Shown in pieces: positions 53,288-61,772 of a stretch of 64,000 nucleotides of DNA; within the stretch, counting starts at the first letter, position 1, and the number at the start of each line of letters is the position of its first letter. The stretch spans positions 1 through 64,000 of the forward strand of contig JARBJD010000097.1 of assembly GCA_033064195.1 (NCBI GenBank). The letters run 5' to 3'. The notes below the pieces were generated by a model, which was not told where the DNA came from, did no database searches, and was given only the letters and a program-made list of their open reading frames with translations. Both the position numbers and the translations under genes were made by a program. The DNA comes from Blattamonas nauphoetae (Eukaryota; Preaxostyla; Oxymonadida).

Positions 53288-54147
53288 GGGGTGATTCTAA
53301 ATGAAAAGTTACAAAAGACTATGGTGCGTCTCAAAAAAAAAATTTTTGTAGAATTAGCTGTCAGAGGTTTTCAGGACAGAAAAGTGCTAAATTTTGGAGA
53401 TTTTGTTTTGATCGCGTTCGAGAGAGCCCTATTCTGATTGGGGCTTTTTTTCACATTTATTTCCCCGAAACGTGCCAGAAAATCAACCGATGGTGTAAAA
53501 CGATATAAAAGAACGGAAATGTGAGAAAAAAGCGAATCAAAAGCACGAATCATTCAAAAAGTCTTGAAAAACATGGATTGACTTCCTCGCGTCAGAGAGG
53601 CAATATCTTCATAAAGGAATCCGAAAACGTCCATATGGTATTTTTGAGGCGAATTTGTGAATGGATATCATTTTTGAGGGTTACAATAGAAGAGGGAGGA
53701 AGATCGGAATTCACAAGTCAACTGTTTGAGGGGAAGAACGGGATCACCAGATCTGAATGAGAAAGTTGAAGGAAAAGAGTTGGAAAACCTCAAAATTGCA
53801 ATCAATCAATGAGATGTCAAGTTTCGTTGTTGGATCGAAGATGATGGAAACAAAGACTTGGAAAGCGAAGATGAGAATATATATCCTGTTCAAGCGATGG
53901 TTTTCCGCTTCAAAGTTTGTGTTAAAACGAGATACTTGAACATGTTTGGAGGTATAGACAAGTCTGGGTGAAAAATGTCGACTGAATGCAGAACTCAGAT
54001 ACAAAAGAATGTATGAAGAGTCAGAAGGACAAAAAACACCTTCATCATGTCGAGGGGAGGAGAATATGAGCGCTCTGAAAATTGCAGAGAGTTTCTGCAC
54101 GTCTGGCAGAAGAAAATACGCGGGTAACAATTCATTTAGAATCACCC
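53288..54147 (+). mobile_element. 860-bp MITE, diverged copy 3
   Basis: Termini GGGGTGATTCTAAATGAAA and TTTCATT-like...AGAATCACCC, flanked by AACT on both sides. Exactly the same length as copies 1 and 2 but clearly diverged; shared internal motifs include GTGCGTC near the left end and GATCGCGTTCGA. It lies between two pieces of coding-like sequence and may have split a gene. Confidence 0.75.
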
Positions 54148-54481
54148 AACTTGGCCGATCGGACCTGAAATTGAGCATTGCGCCTCACTATCACACAGAA
54201 GACGCGGACGACGGACTTGTCCGCTGGGCCGAGATGGAATAGTGCGATGGCTTTTACGAGACGAAACTGACCCATGGGGAGTGTGGATTGACCAATCAGG
54301 AGAACCAGGTCTGGCTGTGGCTGCAGTTGCGCGGGGAAGTGTGGGTCTGAGTGGGGAGTACACGGTGAAGATGGAGTTCGGGGAGGAGGTTCGATATGTC
54401 GGGTGTTTGTATTCTGGAGCGCGAAAGAGTGATGCGCTGACGACGCTTGCTCTGCTGGTGGCTGTGCTGGCTGGATTCTGA
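54148..54481 (+). pseudogene. Probable 3' end of a membrane or surface protein
   Basis: The frame 54242-54481 reads 'ETDPWGVWIDQSGEPGLAVA', 'GEYTVKMEFGEEVRYVG' and ends in a hydrophobic segment ('DALTTLALLVAVLAGF') right at the stop. That fits a C-terminal membrane or lipid-anchor signal. Its upstream part seems cut off by the MITE at 53288-54147. Not recognised. Confidence 0.35.
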
Positions 54482-54996
54482 TGCTCTCGCGGGATGAGCA
54501 CGGGATCTTGTTTCGGAGGCTGTGATCCTCTTTCTGGTTTGCAGAATGTTAGGTCGCTCTCTGAAGACTTCCACTTTTCTTATGGACTTGTTTTGCCTTC
54601 CTTATTTCCATGATCCATAGTTTATTGTATGAACGCAATCACCGACATAAGTTTATTTGCTGGGTTAATGTTCGTGAAGCGAGAAAAGTGAGTTACGAGG
54701 GTTCTCTGTGGAATTGTCTGATCGCCCCATTCTGTCACTCTCGAGCTTCAAAGACTGTCTTTCATGAACTATCCGCGAAACATCTTTCGGAGTGAGACAA
54801 TCCTCCATCAATAAGTCATCGTGTTTCATCTTCCATTGAAACATGATTTCGATCTGGCCCTTCGTTGTGATTCTCGGATTACTGCACTGTTGATTTGACG
54901 GAAAAAGAGAGAAATATGACAGAAATAGTGGCTTAGATAAAAGAGAAAGAGGGGGCTCCAGAGGTGGTGGTGACGTGCCATCAGAGATGGAACTGG
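54482..54996. other. No gene seen
   Basis: Short frames only. Confidence 0.35.
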
Positions 54997-55290
54997 TCAC
55001 AGTTTGACCACATTCCATCCCAGTCGTGGTGAGACTTGGTAACAAACTTCGACATCATCAGTGCGATCATATATCTTCGGGATGTACACCAATTTCTCTT
55101 CGAGTGTGTCTTCGAAGCCTTCCCAAAACAGAGCGTGCAACATCCGTTTCCCAGATTCGACCACTTCTGCGCCTTCTTCTTTCCAGTTTTCAAGAGCTTC
55201 CGCAATTTCGCGGAGCATAATCAAATTCGTCTGACTCTTTCCGACGCACAGGAGACAACTCGAGAATGCCATCGCAATCGGGCTTCGTCT
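54997..55290 (-). pseudogene. C-terminal fragment of a second armadillo-like subfamily
   Basis: The 91-residue frame 'MAFSSCLLCVGKSQTNL ... ENWKEEGAEVVESGKRM' and 'LHALFWEGFEDTLEEKLV' matches the end of another expanded Blattamonas family that I recall ('EWKKEGAEVxQSGKRMxQALFSEGFEDTLEQ'). It also parallels 'RQMWKKVDGMLRMEGIEDVLEE' of the copies at 35.9 and 38.1 kb. Only the last quarter is present, and it overlaps in another frame the end of the secreted-type frame upstream, so it is a fused fragment. Confidence 0.6.
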
Positions 55291-55586
55291 TATCGGCAGG
55301 TGTGAGCTTGGAAAAGCCAGTTAGCACAGTGTTGTCGGTGGGGGTGAATGTCGATGTCCGTGCTGACAGAGGTTGTGCCTACCTTGATTCTGACATTGAC
55401 TGTAGACGTTTCGTCTTCAGCAGTGAACACGACAGGGAGTTCAACGGGATATTCCTCGACAGCGGCGATGCTGAAGGTTGCCGTGTATTGAGTCTTGCCT
55501 TTAGGGACGAAAGTGATGGTGAGTGGCTCGTCATTGCTTGGGGTGCTGAAGTTAGAAGCTGAGAGAAGCGCGAAGATGAACACCAT
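55290..55586 (-). CDS. Secreted-type beta-domain protein, truncated
   Basis: From 'MVFIFALLSASNFS' (55586, signal-peptide-like) come strands 'EPLTITFVPKGKTQYTATFS', 'VEEYPVELPVVFTAEDE' and 'TVNVRIKVGTTSVSTDI'. In another frame the pattern continues 'FTPTDNTVLTGFSKLTPADK', so a frameshift near 55340 seems to have cut it. The downstream sequence belongs to an armadillo-like fragment. Possibly an Ig-like extracellular domain; not recognised. Confidence 0.4.
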   Translation of the reverse strand: MVFIFALLSASNFSTPSNDEPLTITFVPKGKTQYTATFSIAAVEEYPVELPVVFTAEDETSTVNVRIKVGTTSVSTDIDIHPHRQHCANWLFQAHTCR

Positions 55587-55824
55587 TTTTTGATTGATCA
55601 CTATTCCCATACTCTGTTTTAATCTTCCACAGTCCTCACAAAAAGAAAGCTGAGAAAGGTTAGAATCCATGTTAGACTTCAAGAAAAAGAGCTCAAAAGA
55701 AATGACTCAAGTGTTGTGTGAAGAATTAATGAGACGAAAGAATACACACAAATGAAAGCATAAATACCAATAATGGCAGAATGAAGAGACTATGGAAACG
55801 ATAACAGGACGATATGTCCAATGA

Positions 55825-58800
55825 CTAGATTTTGCTTTCTTCTCTTCGAGACGACGTGCAGTTCACAAACAGCATGTTCCGCTGAACAGGCCATGCTCCG
55901 CTGCACACACGCACCACTGCAAGTCCGACATTCAGCGGGTCTGCTGTGTCAAATCGGAACACACAGTTGCGAGTGGACAGCGAAGGTGTGCTGTGATTGC
56001 TCACGAAGAGCGCGAGGGGAAGAGGACGGAGTGGATCGAGTGAGGATCCTGCTTCCATCTCCACTCCAGTGAATTCCAGATGGCTTGAAAGTGGTGAGTG
56101 GATCAGTGAATTGTCGAACAGGAAGGAAGGGTTAGCTAGATTGGCTGACAGAATTGTGGCCATCAGCGGAGAGTCGACACTTGCTGCTGAGAGTGGAGAG
56201 GCCAGCGTTGTGATCTGTTGTGAGGGGAGGAATCGAACAGCGAGGGTGTTCGATGCGAACGCGAGGAGAGAAGGAGAGGGAGGGACAACGTAAGATGGAT
56301 CAAGAAGAAAAGAACAATTTACGAAAGACGAGTCGATCAGAGTGAGATGCGAGCGGGCCAAACTGAAACAGCAGACACCGCTCGCAAATGAAGACAGAAG
56401 ATCCGACTCAACTGGAACAGAAATGATGACAGTGGAACACGACGAGAACGAGCAATCACGAATCAACAACTTGCTCAGTGGTAGAGAAAGATCAGCGAAC
56501 AACACACTTCCTGTTTCGATCGGTTCAGCGTGTGTTGCATCAATCTTGAGGGAGATACGATCAAAGTGAGAGTCTTCGATGGAAAGAGAGGGAGGGAGGG
56601 AGAAGGGGAGGGTTTGGGAGAGTGTGTTCGAATGTCCAGTGGACAGAGAATCTATCAAAAGTGGAAGATCTGCGCTGGACTTGATGGAGATGAGGGGTTG
56701 GGAGAGGATGATGTTCTGAGCAACAAGACGAGACACACTCAGACGAACACTCTCCGCCATCGATGTGAGAGAGCTGTGGAAGGACAACAGCGAGCTGATA
56801 GGTTGTGTTGAATCGATCGACGTCACAACACAATCAATCAGAGACAGACTCACCGACTGAACAGCGATGATCGACTGAGGGTGTGTCGAGAAGAGAGGGA
56901 GCACGAACTCGAGATGTTTCATCAGTACTGTCTGAGCAGGCACAACCTCACTCAGCCCAAACGTCAATTTGCATCCGATGCTTCCGCTTTCAGTGAATCG
57001 TACTTTCCCATACTCAACAGGGTCAGTCTGAGTTCGTTTGTGGGTGCGGATGGGGATGATGGACAGAACCAGACCAGCCTGATGGCCAACTGACACGTAT
57101 CCACACAATTCCACATCACCCATCTCTCCAAACACCAAATCGCCAATCAAAACAAGTGTCCGCTCCAACACACTCTCCGACAGTTCCTCTTCACTGTCTG
57201 CGTTCAACAGATGGTCCATCGCGTCGTGAAGCGACTGGCAGGGGAGCGACTCTCTCCCACACTCCGCTCCATTCGACGCGTCCCCACTTGCACCCAAAGA
57301 ATCGACGAACACGTTCTTGAACCGATTGTTCGGGAACAGAAACGGAAACAAATCGGTCTCTTCCACGTAAGCTACGCGATCCGATCCAAACAAAGCATTC
57401 GAGCGATCAAATCCAGGCGGATGAAGATTGAACAAGAAATGATCAATCGCCACAGTCTTCTCCAGCGATTCAGCAACAACGAACAGATCTCGCCCAAACG
57501 TGGCGGTGTTGTGCGCAAATGTCACCGTGTTCAGAAGGTAGTTGTTCGAGCTGTCGGACGAGAATGCCAATCCAACTCCTCCCCCTCTCCCTCCATCCCC
57601 AACACTGCAGCTCACAAACGAGCAATACTGGATCACAAGAGACGCCGATCCAGACAGCGAGAACGACACTCCGCCTCCCAAACAGTTCGCGTTCGATGAC
57701 GAGCAGGAAGTGAACGAAGACGACGATAAGTCAAGCGACGATGTGTTGGAGAGCGTGAAGAACGCAGCTGATCCTGCTGTCGATTGCGAGCGGACCGATT
57801 CTGCTTCCCATTTCAGGATCTGCGTCAACCCGACACTCAGTCGAGTCAGTAGTGTCGCCACAGAAGGATGCTCCAGTTGTGTTGTCGTCAAACGCACTAA
57901 ATCGATCACATTCCGAGTTCTGACGAAGGAGGGGTGTCTGGCCGAGAGCGACGACGATGTCGACACATCTCCAGTCACTAGGCAGTTCATGATTGTCAGC
58001 AGGCCTGTTTTGATCTCAGCGTACACTTCAACTGTTGGAAAAGGATGGAGAACGAACGAGAGGCTTTCAAGTCTCGTCTCTGTCGCTCCATCCACAACCA
58101 ATCCTCCATCTTTCCCAACTCGAATTGTCGAGTGAGTCACTGCGCTTCCAACATCATTCAATACTCTGTTGTGAGAAATCACCAGAGACGAGAACGAGAT
58201 CTCCCACACGGACACGTGGTTGAAGCTTCCTTGAAGCAGGAGCGTCGATTTTCCGTTGTTGAGCCTGCCCAACGCATGTTCCATCGTTTTGCACGGATCA
58301 GATTCTTCCCCACAATTCAATCCGTCGTCCCCAGTCCCAGACGAGGCATGAACAGTCGAGAGACGAGGAATCGGAGGTGTTGTGAATGTCACCCCATCAC
58401 ACAGAATATGATACGGATCGGTGATTGTGTCTTCGATGATGGAGAGGAGTGTGTATGTTGTTGAGTGTGTGAAATCGAATCCTGTTCCGATCTGAAGTGG
58501 GCCGAGTGTCGCTGATGTTTGTGTTTCACACGAGAACTGAATTGGCGCCGTGATTCCATCCAGAGAGAGAAGGAAAGTCCGATCTGTAATAAACGCTTGG
58601 CCACTCAACACGATGTTCATCGTGGAGCAGTTCTTATTTGCACACTCTGTCTCAGCAGACAGGACTTTCGGAAGGATCGGTGCTGTGAAAGACAGCGATG
58701 GTCTGATGCTGATGTTTAAACCGTTGGTTCCAACGACAGTGTACGTTCTTCCAGGCAGCATGTTGTTCGGTGGGTCGGAGGGGATCACTTTGGTCGCTGT

Positions 58801-60456
58801 CAGAATTCCATCTTTCAGAGTTGCATAGATGGTTGGAGTTTCATTTAGTTCGTCCTTCAGCGTCACTCCGAGAGAAGACGAGACGACGAAGACTGTGTTG
58901 AATGTGATTGTGTATGCCGTTGCGGTGTGGTCCAGTGTGCAGGTCACGCCAATGATCTCTTTTTGTGGAATGATTTTTGGGATTTTGTTGACATTCACCA
59001 CTCGTGCTGGGCTTGCGTCTTTTTCTTCCATCGACTCAATTTTGAATCCATCGAGAGGGAGAGGGTTGGTAGGGGACACTTCAATCGGCTCTGATTCGCC
59101 ACTTGTCGACGACGAGAATGTCGTTGTGAAGCTGAAAGCCGTGCTTTGGATCTTTGTGACGAAAGTTACGCCTGGAACCAGCTCCTGCCCTTCGAACACA
59201 AAACTCACGGACGTGCAGAGCGATGTCGTACACTCCAATCTCGCGCTGGTGAGGTGGGACGGAGTGGGGACGGTGAAGTTGACGGTATGGCAGAAGACTC
59301 TCTGCGGATTGGATGAATCATCTTCTTCAATCGACAAGATCGAGTATTCCTTGCCATACTCGAGGGTCAAGGGAGTTGTAATCGAAATCGGTTCGGATTG
59401 ACCTTCTGAGCCGGAGATGAACTTCACTTTGAATGTCTGGGATGACTTTACGATCTTGACGGTGTAATTTGACGAGCTCACTGGCAAGTTCTTTCCGATC
59501 ACCTTCAACACCAAAGACGAGCATGTGTCATCTGTAAACTCCAAAATCGCTTCGAACACCTGGATGGTGGCGTTAAAAATCAACGAAAATCCAGGAATGC
59601 TGGCACTACGTGGAGTTAATGATTGTCCGTCCGTGAGTGCGGGGAAGATTTGTTTGTCTCCAATATTTGCGTAGGCCACCCCATTGTCCGCGCCTTGAAA
59701 TTTAACAAAAAGAAGACGAGGCACATTCAATCCTTCTAACAACACGCTCATGTATGAACTTAGTTCAATCGTTGTTCTGATCGTGATATTCGCAGCGCCG
59801 TCTATCTTCACTTCCATCGATGAGATGTATACCGTCTTGTCCGAGTCCAACTGAGGAACAAGTGTGCTGTCCGCAACGGCGTCAGTTTGGAAGAACACAT
59901 TTGGCGAGCCAGAAGTAGAATCACAAAACGTGACCGAGTTTGAGTTGGCGATTGTGTCTGATGTGTCGTCGAAAAAAATGTCCTTCGAATTGGGTTTATT
60001 GTCAGATTTACAACCTCTGAACTGAAGTTTTGTGAAGAACATTTCGGTGATGGAATGTGCGGTGAGAGCTCCTCCAAAGCCGGTTGAATTGCAGGAAACA
60101 AACGAAGTGTTGGAAAGGTACGCTGTTGTAGTGGAAATATAGACTGCTCCAGCGTTCTCTGATGAGCATTTCTCGAAGAAGGATCTGTTGACCGTCAGAC
60201 TCTCTGGCGAGACGATACACATCCCTCCACCAAAGCCTCCATTCATGAGCGGTGTTGAGCATTCGGTGAACGAAGAATTCCCGACAGTGACTTGATGTTG
60301 GTTGTTCGAGTTGTATTGCACATTGATTGCTCCTCCATTACCGCTTGAAGAGGTACTGCATTTGTGGAAGAAACATTGATTGATGGTGAGAGGGGCTTGT
60401 GCATTGTCCATGTTGATCGCACCCCCACCCATACTCGGTCCTGCATCTGTTTTCAT
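55825..60456 (-). CDS. Large parallel beta-helix / Ig-like surface-type protein
   Basis: 1543 residues, one exon. It opens inside a beta-helix ('GGGAINMDNAQAPLTINQCF', 'FTECSTPLMNGGFGGGMCIV', 'FVSCNSTGFGGALTAH'), with the Cys/Gly spacing of pectate-lyase-like repeats. Residues 210-760 are tandem Ig-like beta domains ('VLKVIGKNLPVSSSNYTVKI', 'FVFEGQELVPGVTFVTKIQS', 'IVLSGQAFITDRTFLLSLDG'). A second beta-helix part follows, with 'GTGDDGLNCGEESDPCKTME' and 'NGAECGRESLPCQSLHDAM' repeats. No transmembrane segment is visible at the end ('SSRREESKI'), which is a true TAG stop. The start is doubtful: the first ATG follows a splice-acceptor-like AAAACAG, so upstream exons with a signal peptide may be missing. 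Probably a cell-surface or secreted adhesin-like protein. Confidence 0.75.
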   Translation of the reverse strand: MKTDAGPSMGGGAINMDNAQAPLTINQCFFHKCSTSSSGNGGAINVQYNSNNQHQVTVGNSSFTECSTPLMNGGFGGGMCIVSPESLTVNRSFFEKCSSENAGAVYISTTTAYLSNTSFVSCNSTGFGGALTAHSITEMFFTKLQFRGCKSDNKPNSKDIFFDDTSDTIANSNSVTFCDSTSGSPNVFFQTDAVADSTLVPQLDSDKTVYISSMEVKIDGAANITIRTTIELSSYMSVLLEGLNVPRLLFVKFQGADNGVAYANIGDKQIFPALTDGQSLTPRSASIPGFSLIFNATIQVFEAILEFTDDTCSSLVLKVIGKNLPVSSSNYTVKIVKSSQTFKVKFISGSEGQSEPISITTPLTLEYGKEYSILSIEEDDSSNPQRVFCHTVNFTVPTPSHLTSARLECTTSLCTSVSFVFEGQELVPGVTFVTKIQSTAFSFTTTFSSSTSGESEPIEVSPTNPLPLDGFKIESMEEKDASPARVVNVNKIPKIIPQKEIIGVTCTLDHTATAYTITFNTVFVVSSSLGVTLKDELNETPTIYATLKDGILTATKVIPSDPPNNMLPGRTYTVVGTNGLNISIRPSLSFTAPILPKVLSAETECANKNCSTMNIVLSGQAFITDRTFLLSLDGITAPIQFSCETQTSATLGPLQIGTGFDFTHSTTYTLLSIIEDTITDPYHILCDGVTFTTPPIPRLSTVHASSGTGDDGLNCGEESDPCKTMEHALGRLNNGKSTLLLQGSFNHVSVWEISFSSLVISHNRVLNDVGSAVTHSTIRVGKDGGLVVDGATETRLESLSFVLHPFPTVEVYAEIKTGLLTIMNCLVTGDVSTSSSLSARHPSFVRTRNVIDLVRLTTTQLEHPSVATLLTRLSVGLTQILKWEAESVRSQSTAGSAAFFTLSNTSSLDLSSSSFTSCSSSNANCLGGGVSFSLSGSASLVIQYCSFVSCSVGDGGRGGGVGLAFSSDSSNNYLLNTVTFAHNTATFGRDLFVVAESLEKTVAIDHFLFNLHPPGFDRSNALFGSDRVAYVEETDLFPFLFPNNRFKNVFVDSLGASGDASNGAECGRESLPCQSLHDAMDHLLNADSEEELSESVLERTLVLIGDLVFGEMGDVELCGYVSVGHQAGLVLSIIPIRTHKRTQTDPVEYGKVRFTESGSIGCKLTFGLSEVVPAQTVLMKHLEFVLPLFSTHPQSIIAVQSVSLSLIDCVVTSIDSTQPISSLLSFHSSLTSMAESVRLSVSRLVAQNIILSQPLISIKSSADLPLLIDSLSTGHSNTLSQTLPFSLPPSLSIEDSHFDRISLKIDATHAEPIETGSVLFADLSLPLSKLLIRDCSFSSCSTVIISVPVESDLLSSFASGVCCFSLARSHLTLIDSSFVNCSFLLDPSYVVPPSPSLLAFASNTLAVRFLPSQQITTLASPLSAASVDSPLMATILSANLANPSFLFDNSLIHSPLSSHLEFTGVEMEAGSSLDPLRPLPLALFVSNHSTPSLSTRNCVFRFDTADPLNVGLAVVRVCSGAWPVQRNMLFVNCTSSRREESKI

Positions 60457-61017
60457 GAGATTCTCTTTTTATGATCTTTCATCGAATTCAAAAAGCGTCT
60501 TCCGTTCCATTACCTATCCCTGCGTGTTTGAGCATAATCGAAGCTAAAACGTCATCTTTTTTTCTCAATGGGACCGATCACATTGAGCACTTTGAAATAT
60601 CAGAATGATCTCTTCCCAATGTATCTGTCATTTCTTCATCTTTGTCAAGTGATTATTCGGAACTGTTCTTCATTCCTAAAGTGGGATCTGAAAGCCTCAA
60701 TTTCTCTTTCGGCACTGATCCTCAATCTTTCCGAGATGTGATGCTGTATGATGTTCTGATCCCAATGGAACCATCTCTGCATTTTGTCTGTTCTTCTCCC
60801 ATCCAAATGATCTATCAATCCCTTCTCTCAACCATTGAGATGGAAGACGCATTCGAACTCCTTCAAGTTTTTGGCATCAACTGCAGTTCCATGATGTGAA
60901 AGCATCGTGGTTGCTTCACTCTTTACTTCGCGAATGACAAGTCATACCGAGAGTCAGTAGCTGTCTTTCGCAGGTGTGCTCCCGCCGAAAGGGGTGTCTG
61001 CTGAGGCCGAGTCGGAA
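60457..61017. other. Upstream region with an unrecognised short frame
   Basis: The plus-strand frame 60642-60899 (85 residues: 'DVLIPMEPSLHFVCSSPIQM') faintly resembles the 'VVVPSAQYICHLCMNRFSI' block of the armadillo-like family, so it may be a fragment. The rest is non-coding. Confidence 0.3.
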
Positions 61018-61307
61018 GGCGGAGTGTCGTTCTCGCTGTCTGGATCGGCGTCTCTTGTGATCCAGTATTGCTCGTTTGTGAGCTGCGGTGTTGGGGATGG
61101 AGGGAGAGGCGGAGGAGTTGGATTGGCATTCTCGTCGTACAGCTCTCACAACTACCTTCTGAACACGGTGACATTTGCCCACAACACAGCATCGTTTGGG
61201 CGAGATCTGTTCGTTGTTGCTGAATCGCTGGAGAAGACTGTGGCGATTGATCATTTCTTGTTCAATCTTCATCCGCCTGGATTTGATCGCTCGAATGCTC
61301 TGTTTCG
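61018..61307 (+). repeat. Inverted partial copy of the beta-helix gene
   Basis: About 290 bases match the coding strand of the large gene at 57387-57676 with roughly ten differences. The copied frame is open ('GGVSFSLSGSASLVIQYCSF', 'AHNTASFGRDLFVVAESLEK', 'FLFNLHPPGFDRSNALF') but has no promoter, start or remainder. It lies 550 bases from the start of the parent gene, in opposite orientation. Confidence 0.8.
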
Positions 61308-61772
61308 GATTGACTGTGTTTCGAAGTCGCTCGGCATCGCAACCACTCGTCTCCATCCGATCCTCGGAGGATCTTGAGCCACTGCTGTTCCGTCCTGGGC
61401 GTATTGGTTTCTTGGTAAGAAAAAAAACGGATTTGATGCGTTGTAGCCATTCCCCTTTGTTTCTCATCGTTCTTCACTCTTTCTCTCTCCTTCACTCCAG
61501 ATATTGAAAGTTCGATTTACAGAGCGTCACTACCGGTTTGCGAAGATCAGTCCGTTGCATTTCAATCAAGAAATGAATTCAATCAGCCAGTGTTGTAGAG
61601 ATTTGTCCGGGTTGGGCTGATTATCATATGAGAGTTGCGTGAAAAACGATTGAATGAGCTTGGTATTGATTGATACAAATACATGAAAACAATTTCAAGG
61701 TGGGTAACGACTTCCGAACTTAACGATGAGATCGAGCCACATCAATTTTGTTCTTCAGTTCAAGGAAATTGA
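61308..61772. other. Intergenic
   Basis: Between the duplicated fragment and coiled-coil copy 4. The stretch 61690-61772 corresponds to the first exon and first intron of copies 2 and 3, but the ATG codon context is lost (a TGA occurs in the frame of 'MIDANP'). Confidence 0.45.

Noticed and set aside
57211-58464. Plus-strand frames inside the 1543-residue gene
   Set aside because: Short, basic, and opposite a long intact frame.
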